Below, one piece after another: positions 43,270 to 51,664 of a DNA stretch of 64,000 nucleotides (positions are counted from its first letter, which is position 1; the number at the start of each line of letters is the position of its first letter). The position numbers and the translations under genes were made by a program. A model generated the notes under the pieces. It worked only from the letters and a program-made list of their open reading frames with translations, ran no database searches and had not been told where the DNA came from. The DNA comes from Bacteroidetes bacterium 2013_40CM_41_45 (GTDB taxonomy: Bacteria; Bacteroidota; Bacteroidia; AKYH767-A; 2013-40CM-41-45), in contig NGFH01000004.1 of assembly GCA_002215675.1 (NCBI GenBank), forward strand, positions 310,001 to 374,000, given 5' to 3'.

Positions 43270-45495
43270 TTAATGAACCAGCAGCTTTCTTACCAGGGAG
43301 TTTGTTCCATCTTCGAGCCGTAATATATACAAACCCGAACTCAACGAACCAAGATTCAATGTTTGGGAAGGAGCTTTGCACGTGGTTGTAAAAATCTTTT
43401 CACCGGTGGCGCTAAACATGCTCAGCAAAGTTTTTGCAGAAGTGTTCAGATTTGAAAATTGAACAACAGCGCTGCCGCTTGCCGGATTGGGAAATACATC
43501 GAATGATGGTTTAGCTGCAATGAGAGGAAAATTGGTAGCAAGCGGATTATCGCGGTAAAATAATGCAACGCCACCGGCATAATTTCCCACCAGCAAATCC
43601 AAAAGCCCATCACCGTTGATGTCGCCCATTGCCACATTTACCCTACCACCTTCGGTACGGCTGATAACGGTATCAATCAATGTAAAAGTTCCGGTCAGGT
43701 TGCCGTCAATATTTCCATAAAGAAAAACATAACCCTGCTCGTTTCCCACCAGCATTTTATAGCTGCCGGAATCGTCAAACACAAAGGGAGAAGCGTATCC
43801 GCTGCTTAAATAGCTTACATCCACATGGCCCAATGAATCTTCAGTAAGACTAAAAACAGGATTGTTTACCGTTCCCGTATTGTGATAATAGCTGATGAAT
43901 CCGTTTTTTCTTCCAATTACCAAATCCAGTTTTCCGTCACGGTCAAGATCAATCAATTGAGGCGCGGCATTGCTGCCAATATCTATATTCTGGTAGTTGG
44001 CCCCGGTAAAAACAAAGTTTGCAGGATTGCCCGGTCCGGCAGTGTTAGAGAAATATTGCAACTTACCGTTATAGTCGCCAACAATCATGTCGAGGTCTCC
44101 ATCACCATCCACATCTCCAAAAGTGGGGTGAACATCGTTACCATACCCGGCAGCAAAAGAGTAACTGAAAAGGCCGGCATAATCGCGTGTAATGAGCTGG
44201 AATGACGGAGCTGCACTAGTACCTATATTCCTATAAAGTGATAAACCGCTCTTGAACCCTCCTGCCGGCTGGTAATATGTATAATTACCAATCAGCATGT
44301 CGGTAAGTCCATCGCCATCATAATCGAAAAATGCGGGGTAGGCCGCTGTGCCTGTTTCAATCATATCGTGCTGCAAAAAATTATTTGTTTGGTAATTAAA
44401 TACCGGCACCGCAGTAGTACCTGTGTTTTTATAAAACCAGATTCCTGAAAAATCTTCCTCGTAAGTCGGTGAAACAAGCAAATCCTTTTTCCCGTCATTA
44501 TCCACATCAATGTAAGCATGGGTTGTAAATGAATTTACCTGTGAAGAGGTGTTATACGATGGGAATAAAGAATCCTGGGCTATCATATTTGCCGCATTCG
44601 GTGTTCCACCATTGGTAAGCATCAGCGAGTTTTTATCTCCCAGTCCACCCACCAGCAAATCTTTGTCTCCGTCACCGTCTATATCAATAATGCACATGCT
44701 CGACATAGTATCATCGTGCCTTGCTGCATCCGAAGGGTCGTAATTTTTAAAAGGCTCATCTGAAGAAAAGGAACCGGTCCTGCAGGCGATCCCTAACTGC
44801 GCCCTGTTGACACTGGTCTGCAGCACAAAATTTCCCCAGCAGCTTGTAATGAACTGAAACTGCAGAGAGTCGCACCCGAATCCATTTTCAACCGACATGT
44901 TTTTATTGTATTCAACATAACCGCCCATGGAGTTATTCCAACAGAGAATATCAACATCGCCATCGTTATCAATGTCGCCCAGCGCGGGAACCAGCCCATA
45001 CGATGCCGGTATATTGGCAGAGTTAGTTGGAGGCGGATGTATCGACTGGAGCATCGGGCTGAAAAGTGTAAACTGCAAAGGTCCTGATGCAGGGGAAGTA
45101 TTGCGGTAAACTTTTATCCCGGTGTACGTATCAGCGAGTGTGAAGAAGTCATTTCTGCCGTCACAATCAAAGTCGTACGTAAATGCCCACATTCGCGGCG
45201 GAGGAAGTAATTTAACGTATTCAGAAGCGTAAGTATAATCAACCTGGTTAGGTGTGCCGCCATTAATGAGGGGAATAATTCGGTTGTTGACGCGGTCCAT
45301 CACCAATAAATCCATGATGCCGTCAAGGTTGAAATCAAATTCCGAAAACATGGGGTAGTTAACCCCGCCTGCCCAGGGTAACTTAAGAGTATTAGTCCCC
45401 ACCTGTACGGGCACATTCTGCTGCCTCGTAAAAGTTTGTGCTGATGAGAATTGAAAAAGAAAAAGAGCAATTAAAAGTGGACACAGCTTTCTCAT
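43270..45495 (-). CDS. Secreted FG-GAP/VCBS repeat protein with T9SS sorting tail
   Basis: 741 aa from the ATG at 45495, just after a TATCTTTG box. A signal peptide covers about 1-19 (ending SSAQ). There are many calcium-type FG-GAP units (DIDNDGDVDILCWN, DIDGDGDKDLLVGG, DVDGDGDLDMIVGDYNG, DLDRDGKLDLVIGRKNG) forming a propeller like integrin alpha chains. The C-terminal 75 or so residues are a T9SS type A domain (FDVFPNPASGSAVV to LRLEDGTNSLVRKLLVH). It is exported to the surface or medium; a role in adhesion or binding is plausible but not shown. Confidence 0.9.
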   Translation of the reverse strand: MRKLCPLLIALFLFQFSSAQTFTRQQNVPVQVGTNTLKLPWAGGVNYPMFSEFDFNLDGIMDLLVMDRVNNRIIPLINGGTPNQVDYTYASEYVKLLPPPRMWAFTYDFDCDGRNDFFTLADTYTGIKVYRNTSPASGPLQFTLFSPMLQSIHPPPTNSANIPASYGLVPALGDIDNDGDVDILCWNNSMGGYVEYNKNMSVENGFGCDSLQFQFITSCWGNFVLQTSVNRAQLGIACRTGSFSSDEPFKNYDPSDAARHDDTMSSMCIIDIDGDGDKDLLVGGLGDKNSLMLTNGGTPNAANMIAQDSLFPSYNTSSQVNSFTTHAYIDVDNDGKKDLLVSPTYEEDFSGIWFYKNTGTTAVPVFNYQTNNFLQHDMIETGTAAYPAFFDYDGDGLTDMLIGNYTYYQPAGGFKSGLSLYRNIGTSAAPSFQLITRDYAGLFSYSFAAGYGNDVHPTFGDVDGDGDLDMIVGDYNGKLQYFSNTAGPGNPANFVFTGANYQNIDIGSNAAPQLIDLDRDGKLDLVIGRKNGFISYYHNTGTVNNPVFSLTEDSLGHVDVSYLSSGYASPFVFDDSGSYKMLVGNEQGYVFLYGNIDGNLTGTFTLIDTVISRTEGGRVNVAMGDINGDGLLDLLVGNYAGGVALFYRDNPLATNFPLIAAKPSFDVFPNPASGSAVVQFSNLNTSAKTLLSMFSATGEKIFTTTCKAPSQTLNLGSLSSGLYILRLEDGTNSLVRKLLVH

Positions 45496-45499
45496 TGAA

Positions 45500-45507
45500 C
45501 AAAGATA
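45500..45507 (-). promoter_or_regulatory. -7 promoter box TATCTTTG
   Basis: Perfect TAnnTTTG match on the minus strand, 4 bp before the ATG of the FG-GAP gene, which suggests a leaderless or near-leaderless mRNA. Confidence 0.45.
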
Positions 45508-45549
45508 GGGAATAAAAAGTGACAAGTAAACAGTGGCCGTTGAGCCGCC

Positions 45550-45582
45550 AGAACCCTAAACCTGAACCCTAAAGTCTAAACC
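45550..45582. repeat. Heptamer array (AGAACCC, TAAACCT)
   Basis: Degenerate 7-bp units AGAACCC, TAAACCT, GAACCCT, AAAGTCT, AAACC in the divergent spacer between the FG-GAP gene and the ABC gene. It resembles the CAAACCT arrays at 39059 and 51588. Confidence 0.45.
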
Positions 45583-45595
45583 AATTCATTATTTC

Positions 45596-45603
45596 TACTT
45601 TTG
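45596..45603 (+). promoter_or_regulatory. -7 promoter box TACTTTTG
   Basis: TAnnTTTG match ending 5 bp before the ATG of the ABC transporter gene, again implying a very short or absent leader. Confidence 0.4.
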
Positions 45604-45608
45604 CCGCC

Positions 45609-46307
45609 ATGCCCCTTATAGAACTGAAGAACATAGCAAAAAAATATATCATGGGAGCGGAAATCATTCATGCCATCCGTTCCATTTCGCTTACTGTAAA
45701 TAAGAACGAATATGTGGCGCTGATGGGCCCATCGGGTTCAGGAAAATCAACGCTCATGAATATTATCGGATGCCTCGATTCACCTACATCGGGAGAGTAC
45801 TTTCTCAATGGCACCGAAGTAAGCCGTATGAGCGATAACGAGCTTGCCGAAGTGCGCAACCGCGAAATAGGTTTTGTGTTTCAAACGTTTAATCTTTTGC
45901 CTCGCAATACAGCGCTGGAAAATGTAGCGCTGCCCTTGCTATACGCAGGATTGAGAAAACAAAAACGCATTGAGCAGGCAACTGCCATTATGAGCGATGT
46001 GGGACTTGCAGACCGGATGAAGCACCGCCCCAACGAACTATCGGGAGGGCAGAGGCAAAGAGTGGCTATAGGAAGAGCGTTGGTGAACCATCCTTCTATT
46101 ATCCTTGCTGATGAGCCTACAGGAAACCTGGATACAAAGACATCAGAAGAAATTATGGGACTGTTTCAGGCTATCCACCAAAAAGGAAATACGATTGTTG
46201 TAGTAACGCACGAAGAAGATATTGCCTTGCACGCACACCGTATTGTTCGCCTGCGCGATGGGCTGGTAGAATCAGATGAAATAAACAGGAACATTAAAAA
46301 GCTTTAG
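45609..46307 (+). CDS. ABC transporter ATP-binding protein (LolD/MacB type)
   Basis: 232 aa. Walker [11 protein letters not shown]-loop [27 protein letters not shown], signature [15 protein letters not shown], Walker [18 protein letters not shown] and switch His in VVTHEEDIA. The sequence around the Q-loop is typical of the MacB/LolD/FtsE group, which powers lipoprotein release or efflux permeases. No permease gene is adjacent; the adenosyltransferase gene follows after 6 bp. The partner must be encoded elsewhere. Confidence 0.93.
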   Translation: MPLIELKNIAKKYIMGAEIIHAIRSISLTVNKNEYVALMGPSGSGKSTLMNIIGCLDSPTSGEYFLNGTEVSRMSDNELAEVRNREIGFVFQTFNLLPRNTALENVALPLLYAGLRKQKRIEQATAIMSDVGLADRMKHRPNELSGGQRQRVAIGRALVNHPSIILADEPTGNLDTKTSEEIMGLFQAIHQKGNTIVVVTHEEDIALHAHRIVRLRDGLVESDEINRNIKKL

Positions 46308-46313
46308 CGTCAG

Positions 46314-46865
46314 ATGACGGAGAAGATTTATACTAAAAAGGGCGACACAGGAAAAACATCGCTCATTGGCGGAACGCGTGTTTCAAAAAATCATATCCGC
46401 ATAGAGGCATACGGAACAGTGGATGAACTTAACTCATGGATTGGGTTGGTGAGAGATGAAACAAAAGATAAGGCGACAAAAGATATTCTTTTCCGTGTTC
46501 AGAATAAATTATTTGATACCGGTTCACTGCTTGCCGCTGACCCGGAAAATAACAAGATGAAACTTCCGCAGCTTTCGGAAGCTGATGTGGTGCTGCTCGA
46601 AAAAGAAATTGACAAGATGAATGAAGCGCTTCCACCTATCAAAAATTTTCTTTTGCCGGGAGGGCATACAGCGGTTTCGCATTGCCACATTGCTCGGTGT
46701 GTTTGCCGCAGGGCAGAACGAAGAGTTACCGACCTGGCTGAAGCAAGTGCCGTAGAACCTGTCATTATTAAATACCTTAACCGGCTGTCAGATTATTTGT
46801 TTGTCCTTTCAAGGAAGCTGGCTGCTGATTACCATGCAGAGGAAATTCTCTGGAAACCGTCATAA
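46314..46865 (+). CDS. Cob(I)alamin adenosyltransferase, PduO type
   Basis: 183 aa. The N-terminal signature is YTKKGDTGKTSLIGGTRVSKNHIRIEAYGTVDELNSWIG. It also has FLLPGGHTAVSHCHIARCVCRRAERRV and the ending LNRLSDYLFVLSRKLA, which form the ATP and cobalamin sites of PduO-type enzymes. It makes adenosylcobalamin from cob(I)alamin and ATP, for instance for methylmalonyl-CoA mutase. It is probably co-transcribed with the ABC ATPase 6 bp upstream, though their functions are not obviously linked. Confidence 0.95.
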   Translation: MTEKIYTKKGDTGKTSLIGGTRVSKNHIRIEAYGTVDELNSWIGLVRDETKDKATKDILFRVQNKLFDTGSLLAADPENNKMKLPQLSEADVVLLEKEIDKMNEALPPIKNFLLPGGHTAVSHCHIARCVCRRAERRVTDLAEASAVEPVIIKYLNRLSDYLFVLSRKLAADYHAEEILWKPS

Positions 46866-46961
46866 GCACGGAGTTATTAAGATACACAGTTATTAAATAA
46901 TTCAGCGCTGCATTTTTTTCATCCAGAATTGTTTTTACGTTTGAAAAAGAAATTTTAACCA

Positions 46962-47705
46962 TTGGAAAAAGTATTTGAAATAAAGCTTCCACAGTTTGAA
47001 GGCCCCTTTGACCTGCTCCTGTTTTTTATTGAGCGCGATGAAGTGGACATTTACAATATTCCCATCGCTACCATCACCAACGATTTCCTGGCATACATCC
47101 GGCAGATGAACCAGCTTAACCTGGAAGTTGCAGGAGAATTTATCCTGGTCGCTTCAACACTCATGCGCATTAAGGCGAAAATGCTGCTGCCCCGCCCCGA
47201 GCTTGACGAAGCAGGAAATGAGCTGGACCCGCGGCAGGACCTTATAAACCAACTTTTGCTTTATAAGCAGTTTAAAGAAGCAGCAGGTGAGATGAAAACT
47301 CTTGAGGAGAACAGGGCGTTACGTGAAGTGCGCGGAAATATTTCAAACGAGCTGATGCGTATTGCGCAAAGCACTGCATATGCCGATGAGCTTGCAAACC
47401 TGAGCATGTATCACCTGATGACCGCTTTTGAAAAAGTAATGAAGCGGTTTGAACAGGAACAAAATAAAACCCATCATACCGTTGAGCAGTATCCTTATAC
47501 CATGGAAGAACAGCGCAACTTTGTGACTACCTTCATTACCGGCAAAGGCAGAATTTCATTTACCGATGTATTAATGACATCGAAGAGTAAGGTGGAAGTT
47601 ATTTTTACTTTTCTTGCCATTCTTGAACTGCTTCAGGAGCAGGTTCTTAAAATCACCGTAGGCACGGGCTTCAACAATTTCTGGCTTGCCTTAAAGCAGG
47701 AGTGA
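46962..47705 (+). CDS. scpA: Segregation and condensation protein A
   Basis: 247 aa from a TTG start. No ATG lies near, and the protein begins with the family pattern FEIKLPQFEGPFDLLLFFIERDEVDIYNIPIATIT. It continues with FILVASTLMRIKAKMLLPRPE and a C-terminal winged-helix-like part (ISFTDVLMTSKSKVEVIFTFLAILELLQEQVLKI). ScpA is the kleisin that bridges SMC heads with ScpB in chromosome organisation. scpB and smc are not in the window. Confidence 0.94.
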   Translation: MEKVFEIKLPQFEGPFDLLLFFIERDEVDIYNIPIATITNDFLAYIRQMNQLNLEVAGEFILVASTLMRIKAKMLLPRPELDEAGNELDPRQDLINQLLLYKQFKEAAGEMKTLEENRALREVRGNISNELMRIAQSTAYADELANLSMYHLMTAFEKVMKRFEQEQNKTHHTVEQYPYTMEEQRNFVTTFITGKGRISFTDVLMTSKSKVEVIFTFLAILELLQEQVLKITVGTGFNNFWLALKQE

Positions 47706-47771
47706 TTTTTTCAACCCCGGTTTTCATTTTTCAGATTAGTACAGTAAAATATTTTAAGATTACTTTGCTTT

Positions 47772-48848
47772 ATGGTTACCACTTCCGATAAAGTACTGAA
47801 AGCCCTTTCAGTCAGGAGAATTATCCTCCCGATAATCCTGGGTCTGTCAGCGGCAACCTGGCTTCTTGCCCGCAATTTTGATAGCGAAGCATTCCGTCAT
47901 TTGCACTGGTCGTGGAATTCTACCTTCTGGATTATAATGGCGGCATTTATGGTTCTCATCCGCGACCTTGCATATATAGGCAGAATACGCGTGCTTACTG
48001 ATAGTGAGATTTCTTGGTACCGGTGTTTCATCATTATTATGCTTTGGGAATTTGCATCAGCGCTTGCTCCTGGAATTTTAGGCGGAGGTTTTTTTGTCGC
48101 CATATTTATCCTGAACCGTGAGAAGGTGAACATGGGTAAAAGCATCACCGCGGTTTTATATTCTTCTTTCCTGGATGGGTTGTTTCTTGCTGTGATGGGA
48201 CCACTTGTGTATTTTTCTATAGGGAAAGAAAAACTTTTTTCAAATATCAACCCCGAAAGTTTACACCAGGTTCAGTTCGGGCAGGGATTGTATTATTCCT
48301 TTTGGGTGGTTTACTTTATCATTCTTGCTTACAAATTGCTGGTTGCATACGCACTTTTCATCAACCCAAAAACTATTCAATGGTTGCTGTTAAAGATTTT
48401 CTCATTGCCATTCCTGGAGCGCTGGAGAACCGCGGCTGTTGAAACCGGCGAACAACTGCTTATTGCATCCAAAGGACTGAAGCATAAAAATTTCAATTAT
48501 TGGTTTTTGTCACTGGCTACAACTTTTATTTCCTGGACGGCACGTTACAGCATTGTAAACTGTCTTGTACTTGCCATTAACAACGCTCCCGTTGATAATT
48601 TTATTCTGTATGGGCGGCAGGTTGTTATGGGCATCATCATTTTAGTAAGCCCTACACCGGGGGGAAGCGGGTTGGCAGAATTTGTTTTCAGTGACTTTCT
48701 CGGTGAATTTATTCCCACAGGGCTGTCGGCTTCTCTTGCGTTGCTTTGGCGGCTTATGAGTTATTACCCATACTTGTTTGTGGGCGCCATTATACTTCCC
48801 GGCTGGCTGCAAAGCGTATTCGTCAAGCATCCCGAACAAATAAAATGA
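47772..48848 (+). CDS. Lysylphosphatidylglycerol synthase-like flippase domain protein
   Basis: 358 aa with about eight transmembrane segments. It resembles the N-terminal membrane domain of MprF (UPF0104/LPG_synthase_TM): LWEFASALAPGILGGGFFVAIFILNREKVNMGKSITAVL and the C-terminal ILVSPTPGGSGLAEFVFSDFL, which is the most conserved stretch. No cytoplasmic synthase domain is present. Such proteins are thought to move lipids across the membrane; the lipid is unknown. The stop overlaps the ATG of the following alkyltransferase-like gene. Confidence 0.88.
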   Translation: MVTTSDKVLKALSVRRIILPIILGLSAATWLLARNFDSEAFRHLHWSWNSTFWIIMAAFMVLIRDLAYIGRIRVLTDSEISWYRCFIIIMLWEFASALAPGILGGGFFVAIFILNREKVNMGKSITAVLYSSFLDGLFLAVMGPLVYFSIGKEKLFSNINPESLHQVQFGQGLYYSFWVVYFIILAYKLLVAYALFINPKTIQWLLLKIFSLPFLERWRTAAVETGEQLLIASKGLKHKNFNYWFLSLATTFISWTARYSIVNCLVLAINNAPVDNFILYGRQVVMGIIILVSPTPGGSGLAEFVFSDFLGEFIPTGLSASLALLWRLMSYYPYLFVGAIILPGWLQSVFVKHPEQIK

Positions 48849-49198
48849 GCAGGAAAAGTGATTCATTTTTTTTGAAAGTGTATGATGTGGCAAGAAAAAT
48901 TCCTTTTGGCCGTGTAACTACCTATGGCGCCATTGCCCGGTACCTGGGCACTGCCCGCTCCGCAAGAATGGTGGGATGGGCTATGAATCAATGCGGAAAT
49001 GTTTATCCTCCCGTTCCGGCTCACCGGGTAGTGAACCGCACTGGGCTGCTCACCGGCAAACATCATTTTGACTCTCCCAACCTTATGCAACAGTTGCTGG
49101 AAAACGAGGGAATAAAAATTGAGGATAACCGTGTTATTGATTTTAAAAAAGTGCTTTGGGAACCCGGCAAAAAGCAAGGAAAAAGAAAAAGACGCTGA
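48845..49198 (+). CDS. Alkyltransferase-like (ATL) protein of the MGMT family
   Basis: 117 aa from the ATG at 48845, which overlaps the previous stop by 4 bp; an earlier in-frame start at 48746 would overlap that gene by 100 bp. Helix-turn-helix region FGRVTTYGAIARYLGTARSARMVGWAMNQC. The site PVPAHRVVNRTG corresponds to the PCHRV active site of O6-methylguanine-DNA methyltransferases, but Ala replaces the acceptor Cys. Such ATL proteins bind O6-alkylguanine without repairing it and direct it to nucleotide excision repair. The Lys/Arg-rich C terminus (KKQGKRKRR) may help DNA binding. Confidence 0.92.
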   Translation: MSRKSDSFFLKVYDVARKIPFGRVTTYGAIARYLGTARSARMVGWAMNQCGNVYPPVPAHRVVNRTGLLTGKHHFDSPNLMQQLLENEGIKIEDNRVIDFKKVLWEPGKKQGKRKRR

Positions 49199-49258
49199 AT
49201 CTTATTTCATCATCTTTAGTTAAAGCAGAAATCGTAAATTAGCATCATCTTAAAAACT

Positions 49259-49765
49259 ATGTTTCCAAGAAATTGTTTGTTTGCCCTGATAGCAGTACCT
49301 CTTCTTTTTGCAGGATGTAAAAAGTCGGACGAATACCCGATAGAACCGGTTATTGCATTTAAGTCACTGACCACAACAAAAGATGCTCAAGGACTCGATC
49401 ATTATGGCGTTTTGGAGATTTCATTTACAGATGGTGACGGAGATATCGGTATTAATGATTCCGAAATAAACATCCCTCCATTTACCGGTGAGTACGCCAA
49501 TAATGTGCATGTTATTTTCTATCGAAAGGTGAATGGGGTCTGGACTGCGGACAGCCAGTATAATGACATAGGAAGAATAAAGGTAATTACTCCCGAGGGA
49601 AACCATAAGGCCATTCGCGGAGATATCCGCAAAGAATCATTAGGCTTGCCGCCCTTCATGACCAATCTCCATATACGCTTTGATGTGTATATTTATGACC
49701 GGGCATTACATAAAAGCAACGTTATAAGTACGTCAGAAATTGTTGTCACTACCGGAGCGCCTTGA
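49259..49765 (+). CDS. Hypothetical lipoprotein
   Basis: 168 aa. Lipoprotein signal with lipobox LLFAGC (Cys near residue 20) followed by KKSDEYP, a normal start for Bacteroidota outer-membrane lipoproteins. The mature part is beta-rich with an acidic stretch FTDGDGDIGINDSEI, possibly a metal-binding loop. Such sequences occur widely in the phylum, but I know of no function. The stop overlaps the end of the convergent glycosyltransferase gene by 17 bp. Confidence 0.75.
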   Translation: MFPRNCLFALIAVPLLFAGCKKSDEYPIEPVIAFKSLTTTKDAQGLDHYGVLEISFTDGDGDIGINDSEINIPPFTGEYANNVHVIFYRKVNGVWTADSQYNDIGRIKVITPEGNHKAIRGDIRKESLGLPPFMTNLHIRFDVYIYDRALHKSNVISTSEIVVTTGAP

Positions 49766-50846
49766 TGTTTTTAAGTAACAATTCCACGGCTTTGCCGATT
49801 GTTGTTACAAATTTTATTTCAGAAAGACCATTATAATTACCGGACGCTGCAAGCGCTTTATCAAGCTCGAATTTTTTTTGAGATGATGAATAATATTTTT
49901 TCTTTTTCATCAGCTCTACTGCAAGGTATTCTTGCTCGGTTTGTCCCGGAGTGGGAATGAGGATAGCTTTTTTTCCTGTCGCCACCAGGTCCATGAGTGA
50001 TGAATATCCCGGGCGGCAGATGATAGTATCCGACACACGCATCATTTCAAAAAGCTCTTTGCTGCCGAGGTAGGGAACGGTTGTTAAATTGTTTTGCCGG
50101 CTGAATTCCTTTTGTTCTTCTGTTGCGCCGCGAACCATTAACGCATTCTGGTTGCTCCTTTGAATTTGTTCGGCCAGATTTTTTTCCAGTTCAGTCCGCA
50201 GTGGTTCTGTGCCCGAAAGCAAAACCAGCAAGTCATATTTTTTTGCGGGCGCTTCGTTTTTATCTTCAGAATTAAACCTCGATAGCCAGCCAATGTATTT
50301 TGCATTTGCCGGCAGCGGATATTTATGAGATAAATCACCGGAAATATTTTCTTCTCCGGCAACGTCCGGTATCCAGCATTTATTGTAACGCTTTATAAAT
50401 GACACAATGATTTTGTGAAGAAGCGGCTCTAAAAATGAAATTGGCTTTGGACACTTGACCATTAGTTGATGTGTGATAAAAATAGAATGAGTTTTGTCAT
50501 TCCATAAACCGTATCGATTGTCGCTTATAATTACATCCGGCTTATATTCTTTAATAATTTTTTTTAGTTGAAAATGTTCCCGTACAACCGCAAAAATTAT
50601 TTTCGGAACCTGAAGTGCAATGGACATGACTGTATTGAGATTGGAGGAGTAACGAACACGATATCCTTTTAAATAGATGTGTGTTAGTTGTGGAAATTCT
50701 TCTTTGAGAAGAATCGCTCCTCTTCCGTCAGCGGCAATAATGATTTCGGCATCGTGTTTTATAAGTTCCCTGATGATGGGAATACATCTAGCGGCATGAC
50801 CCAGTCCCCAATCGAGCGGAGCAACAATAACCCGTTTCGTTATCAC
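49749..50846 (-). CDS. MurG-like glycosyltransferase family protein
   Basis: 365 aa from a GTG at 50846. The alternative ATG at 50957 would run through the trmB start and a palindromic repeat, so it is rejected. The N terminus RVIVAPLDWGLGHAARCIPIIREL is the GT-B type start with the glycine-rich loop and His. The C-terminal half has VPYLGSKELFEMMRVSDTIICRPGYSSLMDLVATGKKAILIPTPGQTEQEYLA, the nucleotide-sugar site of GT28/MurG-like enzymes. It is related to a family annotated only as glycosyltransferase; donor and acceptor are unknown. Divergent from trmB. Confidence 0.85.
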   Translation of the reverse strand: MITKRVIVAPLDWGLGHAARCIPIIRELIKHDAEIIIAADGRGAILLKEEFPQLTHIYLKGYRVRYSSNLNTVMSIALQVPKIIFAVVREHFQLKKIIKEYKPDVIISDNRYGLWNDKTHSIFITHQLMVKCPKPISFLEPLLHKIIVSFIKRYNKCWIPDVAGEENISGDLSHKYPLPANAKYIGWLSRFNSEDKNEAPAKKYDLLVLLSGTEPLRTELEKNLAEQIQRSNQNALMVRGATEEQKEFSRQNNLTTVPYLGSKELFEMMRVSDTIICRPGYSSLMDLVATGKKAILIPTPGQTEQEYLAVELMKKKKYYSSSQKKFELDKALAASGNYNGLSEIKFVTTIGKAVELLLKNIKALR

Positions 50847-50867
50847 TCTCCAAAAATAGATAACATT

Positions 50868-50900
50868 TTCCCCTCCCCTTTGGGGAGGACGGGAGGGGTC
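50868..50900. repeat. Interspersed CCCCTCCCC palindrome, copy 3
   Basis: CCCCTCCCC, loop TTT, then GGGGAGG and further GGGAGGGG on the plus strand; an imperfect inverted repeat of the same type as 26737 and 29848. It lies between the divergent glycosyltransferase and trmB genes, so it is close to both promoters. Confidence 0.6.
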
Positions 50901-50914
50901 GTTACTTTTACCCC

Positions 50915-51583
50915 ATGACAAAGCGAAAGCTTCAGCGGTTTGCGGAGAATAAAACATTCTCGAATGTTTTTCAGCCGAAGTTCAAATATCCGTTTCACGA
51001 TTTTGAGCTGAAAGGCAAATGGAATAAAGAATACTTTGGAAATAATAATCCTATAGTGCTTGAACTTGGCTGCGGACGCGGAGAATATACAACCCGGTTG
51101 TCAGAAATTTTTCCTCAAAAAAATTTTATAGGTATAGATATCAAAGGCGCGCGGCTATGGCGGGGTGCAAAGACAGCTACAGAAAATAAAATGCCCAACG
51201 TTTGTTTTATCCGTGCACAAATTCAACTGCTCCGCCATTTTTTTGCCGCCGGTGAAGTTTCAGAAATCTGGCTTACGTTTCCTGACCCCCAGCCGCAGAA
51301 GAGCCGTGAAAGAAAACGCCTCACCAGCCCGCGTTTTTTAGAAATGTACCGTAACATCCTTATATCCGAGGGCATTATTCATTTAAAGACAGACAACAAA
51401 CCGCTGTTTGAATACACGATTGAAACTGCGGTATCGAATAATTTTATTCTCTCCTGCGGAACGGATGATCTTTATTCTTCCCTGTTAAAAAAATCCGTTC
51501 CTGATATTCAAACTAAATATGAAAATATCTTTCTGAAAGAAGGCGCTGCAATTTGTTACCTGAAACTCATTTCCAAGAAGTAA
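50915..51583 (+). CDS. trmB: tRNA (guanine-N7)-methyltransferase
   Basis: 222 aa. Makes m7G46 in tRNA using SAM. Motifs: VLELGCGRGEYTTRLSEIFP (SAM motif I), FIGIDIKGARLWRGA, EIWLTFPDPQPQKSRERKRLTSPRFLEMY (the family-defining FPDPW-like region with R/K cluster) and HLKTDNKPLFEYTIE. Usual size. Starts right after the palindromic repeat; a heptamer array follows its stop. Confidence 0.96.
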   Translation: MTKRKLQRFAENKTFSNVFQPKFKYPFHDFELKGKWNKEYFGNNNPIVLELGCGRGEYTTRLSEIFPQKNFIGIDIKGARLWRGAKTATENKMPNVCFIRAQIQLLRHFFAAGEVSEIWLTFPDPQPQKSRERKRLTSPRFLEMYRNILISEGIIHLKTDNKPLFEYTIETAVSNNFILSCGTDDLYSSLLKKSVPDIQTKYENIFLKEGAAICYLKLISKK

Positions 51584-51587
51584 CCCC

Positions 51588-51608
51588 CAAACTTCAAACC
51601 TCAAACCG
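51588..51608. repeat. Three tandem heptamers (CAAACYN)
   Basis: CAAACTT, CAAACCT, CAAACCG directly after the trmB stop, before the OPT transporter promoter. Confidence 0.45.
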
Positions 51609-51614
51609 TTCCAG

Positions 51615-51645
51615 TTTGCACAGTGACAAAATTTATTTACGTTTG
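51615..51645 (+). promoter_or_regulatory. Full promoter TTTG-N19-TACGTTTG
   Basis: TTTG at 51615-51618 and TACGTTTG at 51638-51645, 19 bp apart. It places the start of the OPT transporter at the ATG at 51665, about 20 bp downstream, rather than at 51623. Confidence 0.65.
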
Positions 51646-51664
51646 GCACACCAAAAGAACAGGT

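Noticed and set aside
43135-43323. Frameshifted continuation of the PAS sensor into a kinase domain
   Set aside because: The other forward frames after 43241 show no HisKA or HATPase motifs before the convergent gene, so a simple frameshift cannot restore the kinase.
46866-46961. Heptamer array between the adenosyltransferase and scpA genes
   Set aside because: GTTATTA occurs twice but 16 bp apart and without other units in register, so it does not meet the 7-bp pattern.
50847-50957. N-terminal extension of the MurG-like glycosyltransferase from an ATG at 50957
   Set aside because: The extension crosses the palindromic repeat and the trmB start, and its residues (DPSRPPQRGGE) are repeat-derived. 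The GTG at 50846 directly precedes the conserved start of the domain.
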